Translations under genes and position numbers: made by a program
Part shown: positions 8,843-17,079 of the stretch, piece by piece
How positions within the stretch are numbered: the first letter of the stretch is position 1
How the letters are laid out: each line of letters begins with the position of its first letter
Assembly (NCBI GenBank): GCA_023390905.1
Contig: JAEWBY010000008.1
Span: 1-64,000, forward strand
Direction: 5' to 3'
DNA length: 64,000 nt
Origin: Pseudomonadota bacterium
GTDB lineage: Bacteria > Pseudomonadota > Gammaproteobacteria > Xanthomonadales > Xanthomonadaceae
The notes under the pieces: model-generated
Told to the model about the DNA's origin: nothing
Seen by the model: only the letters and a program-made list of their open reading frames with translations
Databases searched by the model: none

Positions 8843-9246
8843 CACGCGCCCTCGCGATCACAGGGATGGTGCACGCCGTCGCTGACCGGCACCTCGCCCA
8901 GCGCGAACGGATTGACCCCGTCCAGGCAACCGACGTTGTAACCGTACTGGTCCGGGTTGGAGCGGCGGCGATGATGCGTGTAGATCCCGCAGCGCGAACA
9001 GAAATAATGGCGCGCGACCCGGGTGTGGAACTGGTAGAGCGAAAGCAGATCCTCGCCCTGCACGACCGTCAGGCCGCTCACCGGCACCGAGGCGACGATC
9101 GCGCCCTTGCGCCGGCACAGCGAACAATCGCAGCGCTGCGGATCGACGATGCCCTCGGGCAGCTCGAGTTGCAGCACCACGCCGCCGCAATGGCAGCGCG
9201 CGAGGTGTCGCGGTTGGATGACCGTTTCGCCGACCTGCCTGATCAC
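8842..9246 (-). CDS. GFA (CENP-V/glutathione-dependent formaldehyde-activating) family protein
   Basis: The product has 134 residues. The zinc-binding cysteine pattern of the GFA fold is present: CHCGG (Cys18, Cys20), CDCSLC (Cys39, 41, 44) and CSRCG (Cys83, 86), the last followed by IYTHH. Family members bind zinc and sometimes glutathione adducts; most have no proven substrate, and the name should not be read as proof of formaldehyde metabolism. It is the first gene of the minus-strand operon and overlaps the following monooxygenase gene by one base. Confidence 0.88.
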   Translation of the reverse strand: MIRQVGETVIQPRHLARCHCGGVVLQLELPEGIVDPQRCDCSLCRRKGAIVASVPVSGLTVVQGEDLLSLYQFHTRVARHYFCSRCGIYTHHRRRSNPDQYGYNVGCLDGVNPFALGEVPVSDGVHHPCDREGA

Positions 9247-9328
9247 CTGTCCACCTCCATGACGCCGTCCGGCGGCGCGCCATCATCCCGCATGCGCGGC
9301 GATGAGGATAGGCGCGTGCCCGCGCGGC

Positions 9329-9808
9329 TCAGGCCTTCGGCAATGGCCAGCCGCCGAAGGCCTTGACCGTGCGCAGCACGAAACTCGAATTGACGTCGGC
9401 CACGCCGCTGGCGTTCAACAGCCGATCCAGCAGGAAGCGCGAGAAATGGTCGAGATCGCGCACCACCACGTGCAGCAGGTAGTCCATGTCGCCGGTCAGT
9501 GCGTGGCAGGTGACCACTTCATCCCAAGCCTGCACGTTCTCGGCGAAACGATCGATGCTGCTGGGGCCGTGCTTTTCCAGTTGCACGCGCACGAACGCCT
9601 GCAGGCCAAGGCCCACGCTCAGCGGCTCCACGCGCGCGCCGTAGCCGGCGATGACGCCCGCCGATTCCAGCCGCTGGATGCGCCGCAGGCACGCCGACGG
9701 CGACAGGTTCACCTGCGCGGCAATGTCCGAATTGGCCGCGCGCCCCTGCTGCTGCAACAGCGCGAGCAGCCGCAGGTCGATTCGGTCCAGCACGGTTTCC
9801 TCGGCCAT
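9329..9808 (-). CDS. Lrp/AsnC family transcriptional regulator
   Basis: The product has 159 residues. An N-terminal helix-turn-helix (LDRIDLRLLALLQQQGR through the SPSACLRRIQRLE recognition region) is followed by the RAM/AsnC ligand domain (about 65-155; GDMDYLLHVVVRD is a typical Lrp segment). It is divergent from the phenylalanine-4-hydroxylase gene, with 123 bases between the starts and a perfect 9-bp dyad in that gap. The natural inference is a local regulator that senses an aromatic or branched amino acid and controls phhA and itself. The start at 9808 is the standard family start just before the DRIDL helix. Confidence 0.92.
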   Translation of the reverse strand: MAEETVLDRIDLRLLALLQQQGRAANSDIAAQVNLSPSACLRRIQRLESAGVIAGYGARVEPLSVGLGLQAFVRVQLEKHGPSSIDRFAENVQAWDEVVTCHALTGDMDYLLHVVVRDLDHFSRFLLDRLLNASGVADVNSSFVLRTVKAFGGWPLPKA

Positions 9809-9842
9809 TTGTTGCTCCGCAACAGTCGTCAACGCAACAAGA

Positions 9843-9869
9843 TTGCGCCAAGCGCGTGATTTGGCGCAA
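9843..9869. promoter_or_regulatory. Perfect dyad operator between the Lrp gene and phhA
   Basis: TTGCGCCAA (9843-9851), nine bases, then its exact inverse TTGGCGCAA (9861-9869). Flanking half-sites are also symmetric: GCAACA at 9834-9839 with TGTTGC at 9881-9886, and a small dyad GTTGC-TCC-GCAAC at 9811-9823 next to the regulator start. The extended symmetric array fits binding of an oligomeric Lrp-type protein. A TAGCAT -10-like hexamer for phhA lies at 9900-9905. Confidence 0.7.
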
Positions 9870-9931
9870 GTTTGCAAGCCTGTTGCGCGCCCGCGGCGAT
9901 AGCATGGCACTTCCCCTTCCGGACCGGACCG

Positions 9932-10816
9932 ATGAACGAACCACGCCGCGTCGAGCACCAGCAGACCGACAAGGGCTACGTGCCGGTCTACACCACCGCG
10001 ATCATCGAGCAGCCCGCTGATTACAGCGACGCCGACCACGAAACCTGGGGCAGGCTGTACGAGCGCCAGCGCGCGCTGCTGGTCGGCCGCGCCTGCGAGG
10101 AATTCCTGCAGGCGCAGGATGCGATGGGCATGACCCCGGGTCGCATCCCGCGATTCAGCGAACTCAACGACGTGCTGCGCGCGACCACCGGCTGGATGCT
10201 CATCGGCGTGGAGGGCCTGCTGCCGGAACTGGACTTCTTCGAGCATCTGGCGAACCGGCGATTTCCGGTGACCTGGTGGATCCGTCGCCCGGATCAGGTC
10301 GACTACATCGCCGAACCGGATCTCTTCCACGATCTGTTCGGCCACGTGCCGCTGCTGATGAACCCGGTGTTCGCCGATTACATGCAGGCCTACGGCGCGG
10401 GCGGGGTGAAGGCGCATGGCATCGATCCCGAAGCGCTGGTGCACTTGACCCGGCTGTACTGGTACACGGTGGAGTTCGGCCTCATCCACACGCCGGCCGG
10501 CCTGCGCATCTATGGCGCCGGCATCGTTTCCTCGAAAGGCGAATCGCTGTACTCGCTGGAATCGGAAGCACCCAACCGCATCGGCTTCGATCTTGAGCGG
10601 CTGATGCGCACGCGCTACCGCATCGATACCTACCAGAAGACCTATTTCGTCATCGACAGCTTCGAGCAGTTGATGCAGGCGACCGCCCCGGACTTCACGC
10701 CGATCTACGCGCGGCTGGCGCAGCAGGACGCGATCCCGGCCGGCGACGTGCGCGATGACGATCGCGTATTCCATCGCGGCACCGGCGAAGGCTGGCTGAC
10801 CGACGGGGACGTCTGA
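9932..10816 (+). CDS. phhA: Phenylalanine-4-hydroxylase
   Basis: This 294-residue pterin- and iron-dependent monooxygenase converts phenylalanine to tyrosine. The iron-binding facial triad is visible: His133 and His138 in DLFHDLFGHVPLL and Glu181 in YWYTVEFGL. Length and motif spacing match bacterial monodomain enzymes such as that of Chromobacterium, with no regulatory ACT domain. The ATG at 9932 was preferred to an upstream in-frame codon because the typical N-terminus (NEPRRVEH, then GYVPVY) begins there. The divergent Lrp regulator and dyad suggest amino-acid control. No dehydratase (phhB) gene lies adjacent in this window. Confidence 0.96.
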   Translation: MNEPRRVEHQQTDKGYVPVYTTAIIEQPADYSDADHETWGRLYERQRALLVGRACEEFLQAQDAMGMTPGRIPRFSELNDVLRATTGWMLIGVEGLLPELDFFEHLANRRFPVTWWIRRPDQVDYIAEPDLFHDLFGHVPLLMNPVFADYMQAYGAGGVKAHGIDPEALVHLTRLYWYTVEFGLIHTPAGLRIYGAGIVSSKGESLYSLESEAPNRIGFDLERLMRTRYRIDTYQKTYFVIDSFEQLMQATAPDFTPIYARLAQQDAIPAGDVRDDDRVFHRGTGEGWLTDGDV

Positions 10817-10859
10817 CCGCCTCCGCAGGAGCGCACACTCCGCCGTCATCGCGCTTGCC

Positions 10860-10865
10860 TAGAAT
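10860..10865 (+). promoter_or_regulatory. -10-like hexamer six bases before ATG (possible leaderless start)
   Basis: TAGAAT at 10860-10865 is followed by CGCGGG and then the receptor ATG at 10872, which places the expected transcript start on the A of ATG. No ribosome binding site and no good -35 element are visible. Confidence 0.45.
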
Positions 10866-10871
10866 CGCGGG

Positions 10872-12980
10872 ATGACACAGCCCCTCCGCGCCGCGCTGGC
10901 GCTCGCCGTTGCCCTCGCCCTCCCGGCCCGCGCACAGGATGCGCGAACACTCGATCGCATCACCGTGCAGGCGAGCCGGCTGGAGGCGGTCGAGGCGTTC
11001 GATACGCCGGCATCCATTGATCGCATCGACCTGCGCGCCGCGCGTGACGGCCATGGCGTCAACGTTTCCGAGTCGTTGTCGGGCGTGCCCGGCCTGCTCG
11101 CGCGGGATCGGCAGAACTACGCACAGGACACGCAGCTTTCGATACGCGGGTTCGGTGCGCGCGCCACCTTCGGCGTGCGCGGCGTGCGCCTGTACGCCGA
11201 TGGCATTCCCGCCACGATGCCCGACGGGCAGGGCCAGCTTTCGCATTTCAACCTGATGGGCGGCGACACGCTGGAAGTGCTGCGCGGGCCGTTCTCGGCG
11301 CTGTACGGCAATTCCTCCGGCGGCGTGGTGCAGATGACCAGCGCGCGTGGCGGCACGCCGTCCGAATGGGCGGCCCGGATCACCGCGGGCAGTTTCGGTG
11401 CGCGCAGTATCGCGGCACGCGCGCTGGGCCAGCAGGGCGCGTGGGACTACAACCTCGCCGCCAGCGTCTTCGACACCGACGGCTGGCGCGACCACAGCGC
11501 GGCGCGGCGCGCATCGGCCAACCTCAAACTCGGCATGCAACTGGCAGGCGGCGGCCGGCTGGAAGCAATCCTCAACCATCTGGATCTGCCGGACGCGCAG
11601 GATCCATTGGGCCTGACCCGAGCGCAGTGGCGCGCGGATCCGCGCCAGGCGGTCACGGCGGCGCATGCGTTCAACACGCGCAAGTCGGTGCGCCAGGATC
11701 AGCTGGGCATGCTGTTCGATCAGCCCCTGGACGACGGGCATCGCATGCGCGCTGTCGCCTATGCGGGACAGCGCTCGGTCGAACAGTTCCTGCCCTTGCC
11801 GGTGGCCACGCAGGCCAATCCGCTCAACAGCGGCGGTGTGATCGATCTGGACAACGATTACGGCGGCCTCGATGCGCGCTGGTCGTGGCAGGGCCACTGG
11901 GCCGGACGCGCGGTGGAAGCCACCGTCGGCCTGAGCGCCGATCGCCAGCGCCAGCATCGTCGCGGCTACGAGAATTTCGCCGACGGCGCGCTCGGCGTGC
12001 GCGGCCGCCTGCGTCGCGATGAACGCAACCGCGTCGACGATTTCGATCAGTACGCGCAACTGTGGTGGCGCTGGAACGATCACTGGTCGCTGCTGCTCGG
12101 CGCGCGTCACAGCCGCGTCGCGTTCCGGTCCGATGATGCCTACGTCACCGTGTCCAATCCGGATGACAGCGGCCGCGTGCGCTATTCGGAAACCACGCCG
12201 GTGGCCGGGGTGACGTTCGCGCCGGACGAGGCATGGCGCTTCTATTACTCGTTCGGCCAGGGCTTTGAAACGCCGACCTTCAACGAACTCGGCTACCGCG
12301 CCGATGGCGGTGCGGGACTGGCACTGGATCTGCACGCGGCGATCAGCCGGCACCAGGAACTCGGCGCGAAATGGCGGTACGGGGACACCGCACTGACGCT
12401 CGCGCTGTTCCGCGCCGATACCGACGACGAACTTGCCGTGGCGAGCAACCTCGGCGGCCGCAGCACCTACCGCAATGTCGGGCGCGCGCGCCGGCAGGGA
12501 CTGGAAGCCGGTGCATCCGGTGCATTCGACGAACGCTGGTCCTGGCAGTTCGCCTATACCTGGCTCGATGCGGAGTTCCGCGATGATTTCCTGACCTGTG
12601 CGCGCAGCGGCTGCGCCACGCCGGACACGCGCGTGGTCGCCGGCACGGCCATTCCCGGCACCAGCCGCCAGCAGGCGTTCGCGCGGCTGCAATGGCGCAA
12701 TGCCGGTTGGGAAGCGGCGATCGAAACGATGGCGATCGATGCGGTCACGGTCAACGATCTCGGCAGCGAGCGCGCGCCCGGCCATGCGTTGGTCAATCTC
12801 GAGGCCGGGCATCGCTGGCAGTGGAACGCGGCGAGCCTGCGCGTGTTCGCGCGCGTGGACAATGCCTTCGATCGCGACCACGCCGGTTCGCTGATCGTCA
12901 ACGAAGGCAACGGCCGTTATTACGAACCCGGGCCCGGCCGCGGCTGGCTGCTCGGGCTGGAATGGAACGGCACGCGCTGA
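10872..12980 (+). CDS. TonB-dependent outer-membrane receptor
   Basis: The product has 702 residues, with a signal peptide cleaved near ALPARAQ (about 22) and a TonB-box-like LDRITVQA (about 27-34). The plug contains SIRGFGARATFG and VLRGPFSALYGNSSGG. The barrel ends in LGLEWNGTR rather than the usual terminal aromatic residue, although Trp is close to the end. The substrate is unknown; members of this branch are annotated as siderophore or cobalamin receptors without proof. It follows phhA on the same strand after 55 bases, but it has its own -10-like element directly before the ATG, so it is probably a separate transcript. Confidence 0.92.
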   Translation: MTQPLRAALALAVALALPARAQDARTLDRITVQASRLEAVEAFDTPASIDRIDLRAARDGHGVNVSESLSGVPGLLARDRQNYAQDTQLSIRGFGARATFGVRGVRLYADGIPATMPDGQGQLSHFNLMGGDTLEVLRGPFSALYGNSSGGVVQMTSARGGTPSEWAARITAGSFGARSIAARALGQQGAWDYNLAASVFDTDGWRDHSAARRASANLKLGMQLAGGGRLEAILNHLDLPDAQDPLGLTRAQWRADPRQAVTAAHAFNTRKSVRQDQLGMLFDQPLDDGHRMRAVAYAGQRSVEQFLPLPVATQANPLNSGGVIDLDNDYGGLDARWSWQGHWAGRAVEATVGLSADRQRQHRRGYENFADGALGVRGRLRRDERNRVDDFDQYAQLWWRWNDHWSLLLGARHSRVAFRSDDAYVTVSNPDDSGRVRYSETTPVAGVTFAPDEAWRFYYSFGQGFETPTFNELGYRADGGAGLALDLHAAISRHQELGAKWRYGDTALTLALFRADTDDELAVASNLGGRSTYRNVGRARRQGLEAGASGAFDERWSWQFAYTWLDAEFRDDFLTCARSGCATPDTRVVAGTAIPGTSRQQAFARLQWRNAGWEAAIETMAIDAVTVNDLGSERAPGHALVNLEAGHRWQWNAASLRVFARVDNAFDRDHAGSLIVNEGNGRYYEPGPGRGWLLGLEWNGTR

Positions 12981-12986
12981 TCGGGG

Positions 12987-13682
12987 TCATGCTTCGCCGG
13001 GCGGAGGCGCGACGCGGCGGAAGTAGGCGTCCAGTCCATGTTCGGGATCATCGGCGAAGATCTCGCCGGTCTGCTCCATGCGGACGATGCGATCCGGTCG
13101 GAAGCTGCGGAAGTCGTGGCGATACCGGCACCACGCGCCCAGCGTCCAGCTTCCGCCCCAGAACGCCAGGCACAGCGGCTCGACCTCGCGCGTGGTGTCG
13201 CCGCCGGCCTGATCGCGATACTCGAATCGCAGCACCCGCCGCGATTCGATCGCTTCGTGCAGGCGATCGAGCAAGCCGCTGGATTCGAAACGATCCTTCA
13301 GTTCCGGCGCATAGATGCGCGTGCGCTGCGCGCGCGCCTGCAGTTCGGGCGGCAGCACGGCCTGGATTTTCAGCAGTGCCGATCGCGCGCCGGCGGCCAG
13401 GCGCTGCCCGCCGAACGCCCGCACGAAACGCGTGCCCACCACCAGCGATTCGAGTTCGTCGGCGTTGAACATCAGCGGCGGGATGTCCGCGCCCTTGCGC
13501 AGCAGATAGCCGACGCCGGCCTCGCCTTCGATCGGCACGCCGGACAATTGCAGATCGGCGACATCGCGATAGACGGTGCGCAGCGACACGGCCAGTGTTT
13601 CGGCAAGCGTGCGTGCGGGCAGGGCGGTGCGGCGTCCACGCAGGGCATGGATGATCAGGAACAGGCGGTCGGCGCGGCGCAT
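12987..13682 (-). CDS. HTH/WYL-domain transcriptional regulator (YafY-like)
   Basis: The product has 231 residues. An N-terminal winged helix (RRADRLFLIIHALRG, then VSLRTVYRDVADL) precedes a WYL domain at about 125-210, with the ligand-loop equivalent GGSWTLGAWCRYR and the conserved FRSFRPDRI. WYL proteins sense nucleic acid or small ligands and control local genes. The start at 13682 matches the family N-terminus; an upstream in-frame GTG/ATG would add 12 residues. It lies 51 bases downstream of the NIPSNAP gene on the same strand and could be co-transcribed. It converges with the receptor gene with only a 6-base gap. Confidence 0.88.
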   Translation of the reverse strand: MRRADRLFLIIHALRGRRTALPARTLAETLAVSLRTVYRDVADLQLSGVPIEGEAGVGYLLRKGADIPPLMFNADELESLVVGTRFVRAFGGQRLAAGARSALLKIQAVLPPELQARAQRTRIYAPELKDRFESSGLLDRLHEAIESRRVLRFEYRDQAGGDTTREVEPLCLAFWGGSWTLGAWCRYRHDFRSFRPDRIVRMEQTGEIFADDPEHGLDAYFRRVAPPPGEA

Positions 13683-13733
13683 GCCGGCATCTTCCCCTGC
13701 CGGTGGCGTTCGATGCAAAGACGTGCGCGCATG

Positions 13734-14477
13734 TCAGCGTCCCAGCCGCGAGCGCGGGGTCGGCGCGAGCCGCAGCAGTTCGCAGCGGCGGGGCTGATCC
13801 CCCAGGCGCCACGGCGCCTGCAACTGGCGATCGCAGCGTTCGTGATCGGCTTCGCTGTCGAAACGCAGCACGCAGACGAACACGTGCTCGCCTTCGCGCA
13901 CCGGCAGCGCAGGAAACGTGTTGGCCGCGTATTCGGTCACGAGCGTGGCGATCACGTGCGCGCGCAGGTTCTCCAGCCACGGCCGCTGCACCTGCTCGAA
14001 ATGGTCGAACCACTCCGGGCCCACCGGCGCATCGAAATGATGCAGGCACAACACGATGCGCGCGTCCTCGCCGTCGCGAGGGATCGATGCATCCGCCGCG
14101 AGCCGATCACCAGAGAACGGGCGCAGCAGCAGCACGTTGTCCGAATCGATCATCGTGGCGTTGGCGGCATCGCGATGCGCGCGCCAGGCCGGACCGGTGT
14201 AGAAGGTCTCGAGCGCGTGCCGCCGTTGCGGCATGTCGTCGAACCCGCGCAGCCAGACGAAGCGATCCGCATCATCGAGATCGCGGAACTGGCCGATCAA
14301 CCGGATGCCTGCCGCTTCCTGGCTTTCGATGAACTGCCGTTCGAACAGATCGATCAACGCATCGCGGCGACCCGGATGCAGGGTGTACTGGCGCAGCTCG
14401 ATGACGCCCGGCGTGGCAGCAGGGGCCGGCTGGAACAAAGAGGTCGACGCAGTGCGCGCGGCGAGCATGGCGTTCAT
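13734..14477 (-). CDS. NIPSNAP family protein
   Basis: The product has 247 residues. A NIPSNAP domain spans roughly 25-130 (VIELRQYTLHPGRRDALIDL, later WLRGFDDMPQRRHALE and FYTGPAWRAHRDAAN). A less conserved second ferredoxin-like repeat follows at about 140-230. Bacterial NIPSNAP proteins have no firm function. The start at 14477 has a strong GGGAGG six bases upstream and overlaps the stop of the preceding gene as ATGA, so the pair is translationally coupled. It is soluble, with no signal peptide. Confidence 0.85.
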   Translation of the reverse strand: MNAMLAARTASTSLFQPAPAATPGVIELRQYTLHPGRRDALIDLFERQFIESQEAAGIRLIGQFRDLDDADRFVWLRGFDDMPQRRHALETFYTGPAWRAHRDAANATMIDSDNVLLLRPFSGDRLAADASIPRDGEDARIVLCLHHFDAPVGPEWFDHFEQVQRPWLENLRAHVIATLVTEYAANTFPALPVREGEHVFVCVLRFDSEADHERCDRQLQAPWRLGDQPRRCELLRLAPTPRSRLGR

Positions 14478-15076
14478 GCGGCCTCCCGCGAGAAATGCAT
14501 ATGCCAATTGGTTTCCCAGTGGCGTCCGTCATCGAGCGAAAACGCCTGTTCCCAGTGCGCGCTGTCGGCGTGGATGTCGTGCCAGAAAAAGCGCACGCTG
14601 ACCGGCTTTCCGTCGCAGCGATCGCGGCCGAGGAAGGTGCCCACCCCATGTTCGAATCGTCCGACCACCGGGGGTTCCAGCGCGCCGGCGTCACGATTGG
14701 CCCAGTGGATGCTCCACTGACGACGTTGCGGGTCGTACAGGCGCACGGCCATGCCGTGGTAGCCACCGCGCCAATCCGTGGCGTACTCCTCCAGATTGCC
14801 GCCATGGGCGAGGATCGGGCGGCATTCGGTGCGCGCGTCGAACGCTTCCCACTCGGTGCAACCAACCAGCCGCGCCTTCAGCCGCACGTTGCGCACCTGC
14901 CAACGGCCGTGCAGAAAGTCGAAATCGTGGCGACCGTCGCGCGGCTCGGCTTCGCCGCCGGCCGGATAGACGATCGCGTCACTGCTGAGCAGGCTGCGGC
15001 CCAGTCCGGCCGCGTAGCTGCGGAAGGCGCGCGCCAACAGACCGTGCGCGCCGCTCGCCTGGAGTGACTGCTTCAT
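14474..15076 (-). CDS. Conserved hypothetical protein, possible DUF1579/calycin-type fold
   Basis: The product has 200 residues. After a variable N-terminus come FDFLHGRWQVRN (about 51-62), WEAFDARTECRPILAHGG and alternating beta-strand segments rich in Trp and His. It ends with WETNWHMHFSRE. This pattern recalls DUF1579-type lipocalin-like proteins, but I am not certain of the family. It is coupled to the downstream NIPSNAP gene by a 4-base overlap and is divergent from the histidine kinase gene, with about 143 bases between starts. Nothing shows the ligand or location; there is no clear signal peptide. Confidence 0.7.
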   Translation of the reverse strand: MKQSLQASGAHGLLARAFRSYAAGLGRSLLSSDAIVYPAGGEAEPRDGRHDFDFLHGRWQVRNVRLKARLVGCTEWEAFDARTECRPILAHGGNLEEYATDWRGGYHGMAVRLYDPQRRQWSIHWANRDAGALEPPVVGRFEHGVGTFLGRDRCDGKPVSVRFFWHDIHADSAHWEQAFSLDDGRHWETNWHMHFSREAA

Positions 15077-15219
15077 GCAAACACCTCGGGATTGAGAGCG
15101 TCCACGATGCGCGCGCCCTGCTGACAGCGTGGTGTCAGCAGCCGTCGCCGAGGTGCCGGAAGTCACCACTTGAGCGCCGGGCATTGCGACGACGGCCGCG
15201 CGGCGGGCAGCATGTGCGC

Positions 15220-16323
15220 ATGTTCGAACGACTCAAGTCCTGGCTGCGGCCGTTGACCCTTGCCGGCGTGATCACGTGGGCCGCCGTGCTGTTCTCGCTG
15301 CAGATGGAACGCGGTGGTCTGTCACCGGCACGCGTGGCGTGCATGCTGGTGTTCCTGGCCTGCTTTCTGCTGTTCGACCGGCCCGGCCAGCGCGCACGCA
15401 CGCGCGATCCGTTGTTGCTGGCGCAATTGCTGGCGGCGCTGGCGCTCATCGCACTGGCGCCGCGCGTGGGGACCGCGGCCGTGCTGCTGGTGATCGCCGC
15501 CGCGCAGATGGCAATGATCTGGTCGCCGCGCGCAACCGTGCTGACGCTGGCCGTCGCCAATGCAGTGATGTATGCGTTGCTCCTGCGTGCGGGGCATCCG
15601 GCGCCCGGGGTGTTCGTGGCGATCTATGCGGGCTTCCAGGCATTCGCCGGGCTGACCGGCCATTACGTCAGCAGCGCCGAGCGCACGCGCGATCAACTGG
15701 CGCTGGTCAACGCGGATCTGCTCGCCACGCGCGCGCTGCTCGCCGACAGTGCGCGCGATGCCGAACGCCTGCGCGTGGCGCGCGAGCTGCATGACGTGTC
15801 CGGGCACAAGCTCACCGCGATGAAGTTGAATCTCCGTGCGCTGGCCGCCGATCCGCAGCTCGGCGCGCATCCGCAGATCCGGTTGAGCGAACAGCTCGCC
15901 AGCGAACTGCTCGAGGACATCCGCGGTGTCGTGCAGGCGCTGCGCGATGCGCGCGGGCTGGATCTGGAAACCGCGCTGCGCGCCCTGGCCGCGCCGCTGC
16001 CCGCGTTGCGGATGGCGCTGCGGATCGAGGAAGGCAGCGCGGTGCATGACCCGGCGCTGGCCGAAGTCCTGCTGCGCACCGTCCAGGAAGCCTTGACCAA
16101 TGCCGCGCGCCACGCGCAGGCCAGCGAACTGCGCGTGCACCTGCGCCGCGATGGCGAGCTGCTCGTCCTGCATATCGAGGACGACGGACTCGCGCAGACC
16201 GATCTGCGTGAAGGCAACGGCCTGGCCGGCATGCGCGAGCGGATCGCGGCCCACCGCGGCACCCTGACCCTCGGCCGCACGGTGCGTGGCGGCCTCACCC
16301 TGGACGCGAGATTTCCTGCATGA
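15220..16323 (+). CDS. Sensor histidine kinase, DesK/NarL-type (HisKA_3)
   Basis: The product has 367 residues. Four to five hydrophobic helices occupy residues about 10-150 and form the membrane sensor. A coiled-coil-like linker leads to the dimerisation helix RVARELHDVSGHKL with phosphoacceptor His191. A HATPase domain follows (N-box around EALTNAARHA, G1-like IEDDG, G2-like GNGLAGMRERI). The organisation is that of DesK, which senses membrane fluidity, but the actual signal is unknown. The ATG at 15220 was chosen; a GTG two codons earlier is possible. The stop overlaps the response regulator start (ATGA), so the two genes form an operon. Confidence 0.92.
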   Translation: MFERLKSWLRPLTLAGVITWAAVLFSLQMERGGLSPARVACMLVFLACFLLFDRPGQRARTRDPLLLAQLLAALALIALAPRVGTAAVLLVIAAAQMAMIWSPRATVLTLAVANAVMYALLLRAGHPAPGVFVAIYAGFQAFAGLTGHYVSSAERTRDQLALVNADLLATRALLADSARDAERLRVARELHDVSGHKLTAMKLNLRALAADPQLGAHPQIRLSEQLASELLEDIRGVVQALRDARGLDLETALRALAAPLPALRMALRIEEGSAVHDPALAEVLLRTVQEALTNAARHAQASELRVHLRRDGELLVLHIEDDGLAQTDLREGNGLAGMRERIAAHRGTLTLGRTVRGGLTLDARFPA

Positions 16324-16964
16324 CGATGACCGATTCCATTTCGATCGCCCTGGCCGATGATCAGTCGCTGGTGCGTGCGGGCCTGCGCGCGCTGCTCGAA
16401 GGCCAGCCCGGCCTGCGCGTGGCGTTCGAGGCCGATGGCGGCACCGAACTGCTGGCGAAGCTGGAGACCACGCCGGTGGACGTGGTGTTGAGCGACATCC
16501 GCATGCCGGGCATGGATGGCATCGAAGCACTGCTCGCGCTGCGTGCGCGCGGCGATCGCACGCCGGTGCTGTTGCTGACGACCTTCGACGACAGCGATCT
16601 GCTGCTGCGCGCGGCCGAGGCCGGCGCACAGGGGTTCCTGCTCAAGGACGCGGCGCCGGAGGATCTGCGGCAGGCGATCGCGCGGGTCGCCTCCGGCGAA
16701 ACCCTGCTGCAACCGGTCAGCACCGATCCGGTGCGCGCGCGCTATCGCTTCCACGACGAAGCCGCACCGGTGGATCGCTTCAACGAACGCGAGGTGGCGA
16801 TCCTGCGACTGCTGGCCGGCGGCTATTCCAACAAGGAAATCGCCCGCACGCTGTTCCTCGCCGAAGGCACGGTCAAGAACTACGTTTCCAACATCCTCGA
16901 AAAACTCGACACCCGCGACCGCACCCGCGCCGTGCTGAAGGCGATCACGCTGCGGGTGATCTGA
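16320..16964 (+). CDS. LuxR/NarL-family response regulator
   Basis: The product has 214 residues. The receiver domain has the acidic pair in LADDQS (about 13-14), phosphoacceptor Asp59 in VVLSDIRMPGMDG and a conserved Lys in FLLKDAAP. The C-terminal LuxR helix-turn-helix runs from about 150 (FNEREVAILRLLAGGYSNKE, then AEGTVKNYVSNIL). It is coupled to the upstream kinase by ATGA. Targets are not visible; the divergent operon at 15076-12987 and the downstream fbp are neighbours only. Confidence 0.95.
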   Translation: MTMTDSISIALADDQSLVRAGLRALLEGQPGLRVAFEADGGTELLAKLETTPVDVVLSDIRMPGMDGIEALLALRARGDRTPVLLLTTFDDSDLLLRAAEAGAQGFLLKDAAPEDLRQAIARVASGETLLQPVSTDPVRARYRFHDEAAPVDRFNEREVAILRLLAGGYSNKEIARTLFLAEGTVKNYVSNILEKLDTRDRTRAVLKAITLRVI

Positions 16965-16975
16965 GCGGCGGGAGC

Positions 16976-17024
16976 GGGAGCCGGGAGCCGGGAGCCGGGA
17001 GCCGGGAGCCGGGAGCCGGGAGCC
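16976..17024. repeat. Tandem heptanucleotide array GGGAGCC x7
   Basis: Seven exact copies of the 7-base unit GGGAGCC run head to tail, starting 12 bases after the response regulator stop. A partial unit (GGGAGCG) precedes them. The unit length of seven and the perfect conservation point to slippage-type expansion. Confidence 0.97.
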
Positions 17025-17052
17025 GGAAGATGCTTTCATGGGAGCTTCCAGA

Positions 17053-17079
17053 GTGGGACCGTCCCACGAGTCGTGGGAC
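17053..17079. repeat. Overlapping inverted repeats (three alternating arms)
   Basis: GTGGGAC (17053-17059), GTCCCACGA (17061-17069) and TCGTGGGAC (17071-17079). The middle arm can pair with either neighbour, giving mutually exclusive 7-bp and 9-bp stems with one-base spacers. It lies between the two heptamer arrays. Confidence 0.85.
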
